Notes: generated by a model not told the origin, from the sequence alone. A DNA stretch of 64,000 bases from Chryseobacterium sp. (GCA_031286615.1 JAITUA010000020.1:186001-250000); one strand, 5' to 3'; counted from the first letter of the stretch, positions 41,489 to 49,176 are shown. A program made the numbers and translations.

Positions 41489-42206
41489 TGAAGTTTTAGA
41501 ACGTTTTGCCACCAGAGTAATCCTTTATATAGATCCAAAATTTCCTGATAGTGATTCAGATATCCCACCTGAAGAAGATCCTTTTTCAGATTACAATATT
41601 GCCAAAAATAAAATAAAAGATTATGGTAAGCGATGTGATTTAACCGAGGATGAATATTTGTTAGCTCTAAATTTCGCTTCAAAAGGAATTCTGGTGGTGG
41701 ATGATCAAATTGTAAAAATTTACCGTGAAATCAATCAAATTAACCTGGCAGAAATAGAGAGAGGCTACACTGATTTTAAGATTCGTGATCAGAAGCATCA
41801 AAACTCAAAGAACGAAATCAGAAAATTTTTAAATCCTCCACAGCCTAAATTAACCCCAGAAGAGTACAGAACTCTAACATTAAGTAACATCCGTAAGGAT
41901 TACCACAGATTCAAAGCTGATGGGAAAGTTCTTGCAACATCTGTTTTTTATGATCTCATTAAAAATACAGGCATTGTCAAGGTAAAACTTGAATTTGTGG
42001 AAAAGTTCCTTAAAAATTTTGTTCCGGAAGTGGCTGAAGGAAAACTTGGATCCGATGGAACAAGCTTGCCAAAAGTTATAAAGAAAGATGTTTTTGTTGA
42101 ATTTCAAAACGAAATGATTAATCACTACATCATTCATTTAGAATTACATCAAACAATTGAAGAAGAATGGATAAAACATTGGGAAACACTATTGATAAAA
42201 AGTTGA
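41295..42206 (+). CDS. phage protein overlapping the replication gene, function unknown
   Basis: A 303-residue protein from the ATG at 41295 (an earlier in-frame ATG at 41163 gives an implausible hydrophobic lead inside a conserved part of the other frame). It overlaps the replication gene by 194 bases in a different frame. The body is charged and helical (LTPEEYRTLTLSNIRKDYHRF; VFYDLIKNTGIVKVKLEFVEKFL). Position after an O-like gene suggests a helicase loader or replication partner (lambda P-like), but no ATPase motif is seen. Confidence 0.6.
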   Translation: MDKQIITQQTTDITLTQEAQIAKEMQMAKVGKYPLLPYLPDKLVRNIPETVKAELSQSKLKWSNDEVLERFATRVILYIDPKFPDSDSDIPPEEDPFSDYNIAKNKIKDYGKRCDLTEDEYLLALNFASKGILVVDDQIVKIYREINQINLAEIERGYTDFKIRDQKHQNSKNEIRKFLNPPQPKLTPEEYRTLTLSNIRKDYHRFKADGKVLATSVFYDLIKNTGIVKVKLEFVEKFLKNFVPEVAEGKLGSDGTSLPKVIKKDVFVEFQNEMINHYIIHLELHQTIEEEWIKHWETLLIKS

Positions 42207-42301
42207 AAAAAGCCGAATCAATGGCTTCCTTTAAAATAATTTATCAGAAAAACAGAGAAACAAAGTCAAGAAATTACAAATTCAAAAGAAAATTAAAATG
42301 A
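42167..42301 (+). CDS. 44-residue basic phage protein
   Basis: An ATG-initiated frame overlapping the preceding gene by 40 bases and ending with an ATGA overlap with the next: MDKTLGNTIDKKLKK start and NYKFKRKLK end, strongly basic. The two-sided coupling supports translation. Function unknown. Confidence 0.45.
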   Translation: MDKTLGNTIDKKLKKAESMASFKIIYQKNRETKSRNYKFKRKLK

Positions 42302-42513
42302 AACCGAATATATCAATGGTCCTTTTGGACGAGAATCAAATCTTAGACCTTATTTGCGGAGCTAATGGAATGGAAAGAGGAAAATCCTCAATGAACATAA
42401 ATTACGTGGAAAATGGTACTAATACGGGCGGATCTTGGATTATACAGGCGCGGGGACCGGAACAACAAAAAGCAAAAACAAAGATAAAACCATGCAAAAA
42501 ACAAAATACGTAG
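42298..42513 (+). CDS. small hypothetical phage protein
   Basis: A 71-residue protein with an ATGA overlap upstream and a 22-base overlap with the next gene downstream. Its C-terminus is basic. No motif recognised. Confidence 0.4.
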   Translation: MKPNISMVLLDENQILDLICGANGMERGKSSMNINYVENGTNTGGSWIIQARGPEQQKAKTKIKPCKKQNT

Positions 42514-42809
42514 AAGTCAAACCGTCAGAAAGACTTCCAGTAGAAAAGGGTGAATATTTAGCCGTGATTGATATGGAATCAATGTTTACTGGCTTCTATC
42601 CTTTTGATCCTGAAGATGAACATGATGTTGAATGGTGGAAAGAAACGCCTGAATACTGGCTTCTCGAAGTACCAGACTATGAGGAGGAGATGAATGAGAT
42701 GCTGGAATCGATTCTTTACGACTTAGAAAATAAAGAAGATCCATGGCGAACGGTTGAGAATCATGAAAAAATAAAAACTTTACTAACCAAACTAAAAACA
42801 GAATCATGA
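42492..42809 (+). CDS. acidic hypothetical phage protein
   Basis: A 105-residue protein from the ATG at 42492 (MQKTKYVEVKPSERLP). It is acidic and Trp/Tyr-rich in the middle (EWWKETPEYWLLEVPDYEEEM). It overlaps the YopX-like gene by four bases. Similar small acidic proteins are common in Bacteroidetes phages; function unknown. Confidence 0.55.
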   Translation: MQKTKYVEVKPSERLPVEKGEYLAVIDMESMFTGFYPFDPEDEHDVEWWKETPEYWLLEVPDYEEEMNEMLESILYDLENKEDPWRTVENHEKIKTLLTKLKTES

Positions 42810-43177
42810 GAGAAATAAAATTTAGAATATGGAATCCAGCCGGAAATAATATGCTGTATGATATTGATAATGTATTTGAGTGTTTGAAACAGCAAATAAA
42901 ATTTGATCAATCAATGCCAGATAGAGGATTTGTATCAGCTTATGATCATAGAAGCAAGGGTATTGTTTGGATGCAATTCACCGGACTCAAAGACAAAAAC
43001 GGAGTAGAGATATATGATGGGGATATTGATAAGTCTGGAAATGTTATAAAATGGAATTCAGATAAAGCAATGTTTGCTCTATATAGCAAAGAAAAACGTC
43101 TTATGTCATGGCCCTTGTTTGGAAAAGAATTAAAAGTAATCGGCAGCATTCACTCCAATCCGGAGCTACTAAAATAA
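42806..43177 (+). CDS. YopX family phage protein
   Basis: A 123-residue protein with the YopX signature: MREIKFRIWNP at the start, MQFTGLKDKNGVEIYDGDI (about 52-70), and the terminal VIGSIHSNPELL. YopX proteins are frequent in phages of Firmicutes and Bacteroidetes; their molecular role is not established. Confidence 0.85.
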   Translation: MREIKFRIWNPAGNNMLYDIDNVFECLKQQIKFDQSMPDRGFVSAYDHRSKGIVWMQFTGLKDKNGVEIYDGDIDKSGNVIKWNSDKAMFALYSKEKRLMSWPLFGKELKVIGSIHSNPELLK

Positions 43178-43227
43178 ACGGAATCCGGACCATATTCTTT
43201 TCGGAAAATAATTTAAACTTTTTATCA

Positions 43228-43584
43228 ATGAAAAAAACAATTTTCATCGGTGCATTAGCACTGATCACACTGGCTGCGTGCCAAAACGAAAGAGAAGATT
43301 CAACTCCAAATGTTGAAGAAAAATCTGAAATGGCTATTAATGCTATTAAGTTAGACAGTAAAGGCTTATTAGGAGGCGAATCATCAAAACCTGCGCAAAT
43401 GGAAGCTTTTATAGATTGTCATACTAATTTTGCAGGGTCAACTGGCAATTCATGCGTGTGGGTTGACGGGATGCTGTTTAATGTAAGCTGGTATACAAAT
43501 CAAGTCGCAACAACTAGTGGTGCAAATTATTCTGAAAAAGTTTATTCTGCCTCACAGGTTTCATTTTGCAGTTGTGGAGGATAA
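43228..43584 (+). CDS. prophage cysteine-rich lipoprotein
   Basis: A 118-residue lipoprotein starting at the ATG 43228: signal peptide with lipobox TLAACQ (Cys18). The mature part has four further Cys (FIDCHTN, NSCVWV and a terminal FCSCGG), suggesting disulfide bonds in the periplasm or on the surface. It is set off from the early operon by 50 bases upstream and has its own terminator downstream, the arrangement of a cargo (moron) gene. Function unknown. Confidence 0.65.
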   Translation: MKKTIFIGALALITLAACQNEREDSTPNVEEKSEMAINAIKLDSKGLLGGESSKPAQMEAFIDCHTNFAGSTGNSCVWVDGMLFNVSWYTNQVATTSGANYSEKVYSASQVSFCSCGG

Positions 43585-43590
43585 TCATTA

Positions 43591-43610
43591 AGCCCCTTCG
43601 GGGGCATTTT
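43591..43610 (+). terminator. intrinsic terminator of the lipoprotein gene
   Basis: GCCCC-TTCG-GGGGC hairpin with a stable tetraloop and a following T-run, seven bases after the stop. Confidence 0.85.
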
Positions 43611-43630
43611 AATCTTTAAAAATACATTTT

Positions 43631-43930
43631 ATGAGTCACCAAGAGAAACAACGCATATTTGATCAATTAGTACAAAATATTGATCCGGAAACTATAAGAC
43701 AGGGATCAGTTCCTTTAGATCAGTATGAAGACTGGGAAGATTTATTATTAGCATTCAGATATAATAATATCAGCTTGCAATCATTAACTAAAATAATCTT
43801 TGAGGCCTGCAATCTAATCCAGGAGGAACAGCAGAAGAGAATAGCGGAGAGAGCCTGTATCGAGCCTAAAGGCATGATGACCAGAGTGGATAAATCATCA
43901 ATCATTAATCCCGAAAACAAAATACAATGA
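43631..43930 (+). CDS. hypothetical phage protein
   Basis: A 99-residue soluble helical protein (MSHQEKQRIFDQLVQNIDPE start), overlapping the methyltransferase-like gene by four bases. No motif known. Confidence 0.55.
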   Translation: MSHQEKQRIFDQLVQNIDPETIRQGSVPLDQYEDWEDLLLAFRYNNISLQSLTKIIFEACNLIQEEQQKRIAERACIEPKGMMTRVDKSSIINPENKIQ

Positions 43931-44562
43931 AAATACTTAATCTATATGCAGGAATAGGAGGAAACAGAAAGCTTTGGGGTGATGAACATGAAATAACTGC
44001 TGTTGAATATGACCAGGCAACTGCTGATGAATATTCTAGGTTATTTCCAAGTGACCATATGATTGTTGCAGACGCACACGATTATCTATTGAAAAATTAT
44101 ATGAATTTTGATTTTATATGGGCTAGTCCTCCATGTCCAACACATAGTCGAATTAATCATGCAAAAACAAGAAGGCCAGACTATGCAGATATGAGATTAT
44201 ACCAAGAGATAATATTTCTCAATCACTGGTTTGAAGGTAAATATGTTGTTGAAAATGTGATTCCCTTTTATGAGCCTTTGATGCCAGCACAGGAGATTGA
44301 TAGACATTTATTTTGGTCGAATTTTAGAATTCATCCTTTTGAGCCAAGGAAAAAAGCGCAAATTAGAATGCAAGGCGGAACGGTTCCATTTGAGCAAATA
44401 TTTGGATTTGATGTTTCCGGGTCTAAAATAAAGGATAAAAGAAAAGCTTTAAGAAACTGCGTTCACCCAGAAACCGGAAAGCATATTCTTGATTGTGCCT
44501 TGGAAAAAGCACCTGTATTTAAAATAAACAGTCTGTTTGATAATGAATATTTGACACTATGA
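43927..44562 (+). CDS. short C5 cytosine methyltransferase-like protein
   Basis: A 211-residue protein with the early motifs of DNA C5-methyltransferases: motif I ILNLYAGIGG (3-12), the catalytic loop WASPPCPTHSR (Cys70) and motif VI VENV (Glu109). The usual target-recognition domain is very short, and no clear motif IX/X region is seen, so it is about half the length of typical M.HhaI-like enzymes. It may be a non-restriction phage methylase protecting phage DNA. It overlaps both neighbours by four bases. Confidence 0.75.
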   Translation: MKILNLYAGIGGNRKLWGDEHEITAVEYDQATADEYSRLFPSDHMIVADAHDYLLKNYMNFDFIWASPPCPTHSRINHAKTRRPDYADMRLYQEIIFLNHWFEGKYVVENVIPFYEPLMPAQEIDRHLFWSNFRIHPFEPRKKAQIRMQGGTVPFEQIFGFDVSGSKIKDKRKALRNCVHPETGKHILDCALEKAPVFKINSLFDNEYLTL

Positions 44563-44963
44563 AAGAACTAGAAGAACTAACCCGGGAGATACGGGAGAAA
44601 CTGCCGAGGCTGAAAGAATTATCAGAAGGACAAACTATAAAATCATTAATTGATGATCCCTCAAATGATATATGCAAAGATTCATTTTACACCGTAGGTT
44701 ATCACGAAGATTACAGCTGTAATATTTATACGAAAAGTTCAGTAGAAATTGGCGGGTATGTTTACAGTGTAGTAAATGATTTTGAAATTGTAGGCAAAGA
44801 CCCAATGCTAAACGATGTACTGGATTATATTTCTAAATGTGATAACATGTATAGAGGAACTAATTTCGATGCATGTTGCCTAAACTGGAATTTAGAATTT
44901 CCTTATCTCAAAGACCAATCCCATGAGCTAATAAAATTCCTTCACGGATTGATAAAAAAATAA
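44559..44963 (+). CDS. hypothetical phage protein
   Basis: A 134-residue protein: an N-terminal helix (MKELEELTREIREKLPRLKEL) then a beta-rich part with several Cys (FDACCLNWNLEFPYL). Coupled to the methyltransferase-like gene by ATGA. No known family. Confidence 0.55.
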   Translation: MKELEELTREIREKLPRLKELSEGQTIKSLIDDPSNDICKDSFYTVGYHEDYSCNIYTKSSVEIGGYVYSVVNDFEIVGKDPMLNDVLDYISKCDNMYRGTNFDACCLNWNLEFPYLKDQSHELIKFLHGLIKK

Positions 44964-45209
44964 CGTTTTACCGGTACCAGGAAAACGATACAAAACAACG
45001 GTACCCATCCGATGAATAAAGGAATTAACAAAATAATAATCCTATTCTAAAACAAGGTAAGAAGGTAGCCTATTGTTGCAACGGGTAGTAAAGCTCAACG
45101 CCTGGCTAATCATAATTCGGTAAGGGAAAGGAGCTAATACTGACAAACCGTCGATTAAATGCAGAAACACCCTAATTAGATGGGATTTTAACCACTAAAA
45201 AACAAAACA
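44964..45209 (+). ncRNA. candidate structured RNA (246-base intergenic region)
   Basis: This gap interrupts a tightly packed operon and is visibly less A/T-rich than its surroundings. Nested complementarity: TAGCC (45066-45070) with GGCTA (45104-45108), inside it GTTG (45075-45078) with CAAC (45096-45099); CGGT (45118-45121) with ACCG (45147-45150); CCC (45170-45172) with GGG (45182-45184); and CGTTTT/AAAACG at the left end. A 12-codon frame MNKGINKIIILF starts at 45013. No ribozyme or riboswitch class that I know fits. It may be a stand-alone phage RNA or the leader of the 45210 gene. Confidence 0.4.
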
Positions 45210-45431
45210 ATGAATAAAGAAATATATGTAGTACAAGATTTCATCAATGATGAATATCCCGAATTTGCCACAATAGAAGAATGTAAAAATTATATCCTTA
45301 CAAACTTTACAGACGAATCAGAAGGCATACATCCGGATGTAGATGATATGGTGATCCTAAAGAAAGAATTTTATGCTTTCGTAAACGAAGACAGTAACAA
45401 TGAAATTGAACTAAAGCCTTTTCAGCCATGA
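45210..45431 (+). CDS. small acidic hypothetical phage protein
   Basis: A 73-residue acidic protein (MNKEIYVVQDFINDEYPEF start), first gene after the structured RNA candidate and therefore possibly under its control. No motif recognised. Confidence 0.5.
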   Translation: MNKEIYVVQDFINDEYPEFATIEECKNYILTNFTDESEGIHPDVDDMVILKKEFYAFVNEDSNNEIELKPFQP

Positions 45432-45473
45432 ATAAATACAACAAAGCAACTTTAACCAATAAATAATAAAGCA

Positions 45474-45674
45474 ATGGGAGAATTAACTAAACACTACACA
45501 ATGACAGATGGAGGATCTACATTATTTTCCACTGACATAGATTTCATTTTAGAACAAGTAAGATCTGAATTAGAAAATTTTAATGAAGATGATGAGCCCG
45601 TGGAGTTTGAGTTTGGAGTTAAGTATTTGGATCAAGATGAAATTAAAGAGCTTGGAGAATTTGATGGATTTTAA
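45474..45674 (+). CDS. small acidic hypothetical phage protein
   Basis: A 66-residue protein, strongly acidic toward the C-terminus (NFNEDDEPVEFEFG; DQDEIKELGEFDGF). Unknown family; charge pattern resembles DNA-mimic or anti-nuclease small proteins, but this is only composition. Confidence 0.5.
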   Translation: MGELTKHYTMTDGGSTLFSTDIDFILEQVRSELENFNEDDEPVEFEFGVKYLDQDEIKELGEFDGF

Positions 45675-45712
45675 CCCCGTGCCATCTTAGGGTGGCACTT
45701 AAAGAAAACAAA

Positions 45713-46045
45713 ATGATAATAGTTAAAGAAAACGAGGTTTATAAGCGAGAGCGAAAAACACAATTTACCAATGAAGAAATAATCACTTTTAAAATTCCAA
45801 GAATTCGAGTTTACGAAAAAGCAGATTATGATTGGTATATGACAGTTGCGCTTGAAAAAACAGATAAGGTTACAGTTGATAGGCATCTGCTCACTGCTGA
45901 ATTAATTATTAGCTATAGAAATGCTATTCGCGAAGGTTATCAACATCAGCTAGATTCTAATCTAAGAAACACTTATGATTTCCCTCGAAACAGAAATACA
46001 ATTAATGGAATTATTGGATATACAAATAAAATATTAAACTCATGA
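45713..46045 (+). CDS. hypothetical phage protein
   Basis: A 110-residue protein from the ATG at 45713; an in-frame GTG at 45692 is possible but lies close to a small hairpin (GTGCCA/TGGCAC). It overlaps the next gene by four bases. No motif recognised. Confidence 0.5.
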   Translation: MIIVKENEVYKRERKTQFTNEEIITFKIPRIRVYEKADYDWYMTVALEKTDKVTVDRHLLTAELIISYRNAIREGYQHQLDSNLRNTYDFPRNRNTINGIIGYTNKILNS

Positions 46046-46500
46046 TAGTACCACAAGAACTACGCTTAGGGAATTTGGTTACAATTGATAATCCAGATTT
46101 CTACAAAAAAATGAAAGACATTCCAGTAATAGTTAACAGGATTAACTTACAAAGGGATAAGGATTTTCCAGGATCAACAGCTTCGATCTCTGTAACAGAT
46201 GGAAAGTTCTCATATAATCAATTTAACGAGTTTATATCTCCCATAGAGATGACAGAAGACTGGCTTTTGAAACTGGGCTTTGTAAAATGCATTGGTAGAT
46301 ATGGTGAATATTACAAGCATAAAGAAAACGATTTACTGAGAATTTGGAAGGATTTAAGTAATAAATGGATACTTGGAAGAAAAAGAAATGATACTGGCGG
46401 GCTTACATCTTTTATAGCGTCAGTTTCAGTTGTTCATCAACTTCAAAACCTATATTTCGCCCTTACCGGGGAAGAACTAACAATAAAAGAACAGCCATGA
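46042..46500 (+). CDS. conserved-type Bacteroidetes phage protein
   Basis: A 152-residue protein. The start QELRLGNLVTI, the central PIEMTEDWLLKLGF and the end HQLQNLYFALTGEEL follow a pattern I recall from many Bacteroidetes phage and mobile-element proteins. Function is not established. It overlaps both neighbours by four bases. Confidence 0.6.
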   Translation: MIVPQELRLGNLVTIDNPDFYKKMKDIPVIVNRINLQRDKDFPGSTASISVTDGKFSYNQFNEFISPIEMTEDWLLKLGFVKCIGRYGEYYKHKENDLLRIWKDLSNKWILGRKRNDTGGLTSFIASVSVVHQLQNLYFALTGEELTIKEQP

Positions 46501-46802
46501 ATTTACAATTGTCCTTAACAAAGAAATGGTTTGAAATGACGAAAGCTGGAATTAAAACCGAAGATTACAGGGATATAACACCATATTGGTTTAAAAGATT
46601 ATATGAAAATAAATATCAATTAGATCAGAAATTAAAGTCATTTACTCAAAATACAATGACGTTAGGTTATCCATCCAAAGATGATAAGGAAAGGATTTTA
46701 AAACTTGAACATAAGGGAATTGAGATCCGGGAAGGAAATCCTGAATGGGGTGCGGAACCTGGGAAAGTTTACTTTGTAATAAAACACGGAAAAATACTAT
46801 GA
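46497..46802 (+). CDS. ASCH-domain-like phage protein
   Basis: A 101-residue protein resembling phage ASCH proteins: LSLTKKWFEMTKAGIKTEDYRDI (about 4-26), PYWFKRL, then GYP...IREGNPEWGAEPGKVYFVIK (about 76-95). The ASCH fold is a PUA-like RNA or modified-base binder. It overlaps the next gene by four bases. Confidence 0.65.
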   Translation: MNLQLSLTKKWFEMTKAGIKTEDYRDITPYWFKRLYENKYQLDQKLKSFTQNTMTLGYPSKDDKERILKLEHKGIEIREGNPEWGAEPGKVYFVIKHGKIL

Positions 46803-47272
46803 AACAGTTACAACTCGATTTAAAAGAAAGACTCCTTATTGTGGAGTTACCAAATAAAGATTGTGAATTTGGAGGATTATTAAAGAACAGAAACCTGTAT
46901 TTCTTCACAGAAAAAATGAATTCACAAGAAGACTATCCAGTGTGTTATCCGCTTCCTTATGACTGTGAATTCATCTGCTTAGGCTCAAAGATTACTGAGG
47001 ATATAGCAAAGGGATTTTCAGTGATAGTAAGAAATTCTCATAATGAACAAGGATTTATAGATTACAAATGCGAGCAGGACGAAATTGTATATGATCCCGG
47101 ATTTATCACAGCTGTTCATTCCTTCATTTCCGCCATAGAATCAAAAGGCTTCCATTGGGGAGAGAGTAAGGGCCTCATAAAATATAAACACGTGCCAAAT
47201 TCACCAATGTATAAAGAATCTGAATCCAGGACCCTCAACCCAACAAAATGTTTAATATTTAAATTACTGTAA
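46799..47272 (+). CDS. hypothetical phage protein
   Basis: A 157-residue protein from the ATG at 46799 (MKQLQLDLKERLLIVELP), coupled by ATGA to the ASCH gene. The N-terminal EFICLGSKITEDIAKGFSVIV and C-terminal CLIFKLL are recurrent in Bacteroidetes phage proteins by my recollection. Function unknown. Confidence 0.55.
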   Translation: MKQLQLDLKERLLIVELPNKDCEFGGLLKNRNLYFFTEKMNSQEDYPVCYPLPYDCEFICLGSKITEDIAKGFSVIVRNSHNEQGFIDYKCEQDEIVYDPGFITAVHSFISAIESKGFHWGESKGLIKYKHVPNSPMYKESESRTLNPTKCLIFKLL

Positions 47273-47274
47273 AG

Positions 47275-47559
47275 ATGGAAGCTATAAAAGTTATGTTAGA
47301 GAGTAATTACAATACCTTATTTGTTATAGAAGGATTTGAAAAAAAAGAAATTACAGAAGAGGTTTTACATGAATACACAAAGGAGCATTTTAAATATTTA
47401 AATCCAAATAGGAAAATAGAAATCCTTCCAAATGGAAAAGACTTTTCTGTTGTAATAAATGAGTCAGAATACAGGCTTACGTGGTCCTGGGTTAAATCAT
47501 ATAAATTACGGAAACCCACAATTGAAAAACCAAATAACAAAACTAAATTAGAACTATGA
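47275..47559 (+). CDS. hypothetical phage protein
   Basis: A 94-residue mixed alpha/beta protein with a basic C-terminus (WSWVKSYKLRKPTIEKP). It overlaps the next small membrane-protein gene by four bases. No motif known. Confidence 0.5.
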   Translation: MEAIKVMLESNYNTLFVIEGFEKKEITEEVLHEYTKEHFKYLNPNRKIEILPNGKDFSVVINESEYRLTWSWVKSYKLRKPTIEKPNNKTKLEL

Positions 47560-47684
47560 AAGAATTTATAAAAGAATGTGTTCTTTTCCAGAATAATGAT
47601 AAACAGTTGAGAATTATAGGAGTATTATTCTGGCTGAGCACATTAGGACTGATTTCTGTATTTTACTGGATATTATTTATGTAG
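47556..47684 (+). CDS. 42-residue single-pass membrane protein
   Basis: A short frame with ATGA coupling to the preceding gene: MKEFIKECVLFQNNDKQL then one hydrophobic helix (about 20-42, IIGVLFWLSTLGLISVFYWI). A small phage membrane peptide of unknown role; it is far from any recognisable lysis cassette. Confidence 0.5.
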   Translation: MKEFIKECVLFQNNDKQLRIIGVLFWLSTLGLISVFYWILFM

Positions 47685-47696
47685 TATATTTACTCC

Positions 47697-47915
47697 ATGG
47701 AAAACCAAGAGGAAATAGAAAGACTGATAATTGAAAAAGTTAAAGCGGATCACAAAATCAGCGGAGGCGCAAACGGATCGGACCTAAACGATTTAGACAA
47801 GATCATAAACCTGCCAATCCCAGAACGTAACGAATTGCTGGATAGAATGGTGAGAGAAAAGAAGATCGCCTATCAATATCCTTTGAACGCAAAGAAAGTT
47901 ACCCTACCAAAATAA
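47697..47915 (+). CDS. small hypothetical phage protein
   Basis: A 72-residue soluble protein (MENQEEIERLIIEKVKADHKI) with a winged-helix-like pattern (DLDKIINLPIPERNELLDRMVREKKIAY). It closes the rightward early operon at a bidirectional terminator. No family recognised. Confidence 0.5.
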   Translation: MENQEEIERLIIEKVKADHKISGGANGSDLNDLDKIINLPIPERNELLDRMVREKKIAYQYPLNAKKVTLPK

Positions 47916-47942
47916 AGCCCCTGCATTAACAGGGGCTTTATT
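47914..47942. terminator. bidirectional intrinsic terminator
   Basis: AAAGCCCCTG / CAGGGGCTTT stem with a six-base loop, flanked by A and T runs, between the rightward early operon and three leftward genes. Confidence 0.9.
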
Positions 47943-47943
47943 A

Positions 47944-48132
47944 TTATTTCAAGAGTTTTAAAAGGTCTTGATTCTGTTTTAAAAGTTCGTCATAATCATT
48001 TTTGAGTTCGTCATAAAGGACTGAAAGCTTTTTAAAATTTTGCTGACATTTTGAATCTTCTCTATAGTATAAGAAAATAGAGATAACTAATAATAGAGCG
48101 ATTGCGATTAAAATGAATGTTTTGATTTCCAT
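47944..48132 (-). CDS. small membrane protein with coiled coil
   Basis: A 62-residue protein: N-terminal membrane helix (about 4-22) followed by a coiled coil (CQQNFKKLSVLYDELKNDYDELLKQN). This N-in, coiled-coil-out layout resembles an inner-membrane spanin, but there is no partner lipoprotein or lysin beside it. Role undetermined. Confidence 0.5.
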   Translation of the reverse strand: MEIKTFILIAIALLLVISIFLYYREDSKCQQNFKKLSVLYDELKNDYDELLKQNQDLLKLLK

Positions 48133-48195
48133 GTTGTGAATTTATTTAATGTTTGGGTTATTGTATTGTGGATTTCCGTAAACTGCGATAAGTTG

Positions 48196-48396
48196 TTATT
48201 TGAATTTAACTTCCATTCTTTCCATGTGTCCATCCGGATAATGCTTAAAACCTGCTGCATCAATTCCCACAAAGTTTTTAGGCTTTATTTCCTGCTTTCC
48301 GGGATTTAGTACAGCAACTGTAATAAAAGCGGCAAATGCAAGCGTAAATAGAGTTATAACAATTTTAGTGTCTGTAATTTTGAATGAATTTTTCAT
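48196..48396 (-). CDS. small exported or membrane hypothetical protein
   Basis: A 66-residue protein with one N-terminal hydrophobic segment (about 10-29, IVITLFTLAFAAFITVAVL) and a short periplasmic tail containing FVGIDAAGFKHYPDGHMERMEV. Leftward, between two other leftward genes. No family known. Confidence 0.5.
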   Translation of the reverse strand: MKNSFKITDTKIVITLFTLAFAAFITVAVLNPGKQEIKPKNFVGIDAAGFKHYPDGHMERMEVKFK

Positions 48397-48466
48397 GATA
48401 TTATATTTATGGTTTTAAATTATTTTAGAGTGTAAGCCTTTTTAAAACATGCTCAGGTTTATTTTT

Positions 48467-48736
48467 TTATGCTGCGTATACTTGATTTAAAACTTCTTTT
48501 GCAAATTCTAAGTCATAAGCCATATCAATAACTGTGATTACTGGAATGTTTAAAACTTCTGATATTAATTTAGCTTCGTTATTTGCTTTTTCATCATAGC
48601 TGTTAACTAACCCTTCATTGATAACTGTAGTATTATAATCTGCTTCGTATGAGTTGTTGTCTCTAAATTCATCAGCGTATTCAAATGCAGCTTTTAAATT
48701 TTTGATTGATTCTAAAGTTATTTTGTAAGTTTTCAT
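48467..48736 (-). CDS. hypothetical protein controlled by the second repressor switch
   Basis: An 89-residue acidic helical protein (MKTYKITLESIKNLKAAFEYA). It is divergent from the HTH gene at 48903; its -7 box TATATTTG (minus strand 48778-48771) overlaps a TACAAC-N5-GTTGTA palindrome, so it is probably repressed by that protein. Function unknown. Confidence 0.6.
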   Translation of the reverse strand: MKTYKITLESIKNLKAAFEYADEFRDNNSYEADYNTTVINEGLVNSYDEKANNEAKLISEVLNIPVITVIDMAYDLEFAKEVLNQVYAA

Positions 48737-48770
48737 ATCGTTGTTGTTTTATTGTTTGTTTTTGTTAATA

Positions 48771-48898
48771 CAAATATACAACAAATAGTTGTAATAAAAC
48801 AAGAGATATAGTAAAAAAAATAACAAATAGTTGTAATTTATAATAATTCTAAATACAACAATAAGTTGTATTTAAGTATTGAAAGATTTATATCTTTG
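48771..48898. promoter_or_regulatory. divergent promoters with three TACAAC-N5-GTTGTA operators
   Basis: Perfect palindromes TACAAC-AAATA-GTTGTA (48777-48793) and TACAAC-AATAA-GTTGTA (48854-48870) flank a degenerate copy at 48819-48835. The leftward -7 box TATATTTG (48778-48771) touches the first site. The rightward promoter has its -33 TTG (48866-48868) inside the third site and -7 TATCTTTG at 48891-48898, four bases before the repressor ATG. This indicates control of both directions by the adjacent HTH protein. Confidence 0.7.
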
Positions 48899-48902
48899 TC
48901 GT

Positions 48903-49154
48903 ATGAAATTAAGAATTGCTGAACTTCAGAAAAAAAATAAGTTTTCTAATGAAGAATTGGGAAACAAAATAAACGTGAGTGATCAACAGGTTTCAAATTA
49001 TAAAACATCTGCCAGAATGCCGCCGCTTAAAACTTTGGAAAAAATAGCAGATGCTTTTAACTGTGAATTTATAGAGCTGTTTGAAGCTCCTATTGGCTAT
49101 ATTCATGATTACGATCCAGATACCGGCGAATGGCTCGGAATAAGAAAGAAATAA
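48903..49154 (+). CDS. second HTH (XRE family) repressor
   Basis: An 83-residue DNA-binding protein; residues about 4-62 are an XRE helix-turn-helix (IAELQKKNKFSNEELGNKINVSDQQVSNYKT; PPLKTLEKIADAFNCEFIELF). The ATG at 48903 is chosen because the -7 box ends just before it; an upstream frame start would lie in the promoter. It very likely autoregulates through the operators upstream. Being in mid-genome, it may separate early from late gene control. A terminator follows. Confidence 0.82.
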   Translation: MKLRIAELQKKNKFSNEELGNKINVSDQQVSNYKTSARMPPLKTLEKIADAFNCEFIELFEAPIGYIHDYDPDTGEWLGIRKK

Positions 49155-49176
49155 TTAATAAATATTTTAAAAAAAC

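Noticed and set aside
44964-45209. Similarity of AGCTAATAC and GTTGCAACG in this gap to 16S rRNA
   Set aside because: Only isolated 8-9 base matches that are out of order relative to 16S rRNA; there is no continuous rRNA-like helix set.
47944-48132. Spanin or lysis gene
   Set aside because: The membrane helix plus coiled coil is suggestive, but no holin, endolysin or outer-membrane spanin lies next to it and the gene is in the leftward repressor-controlled group.
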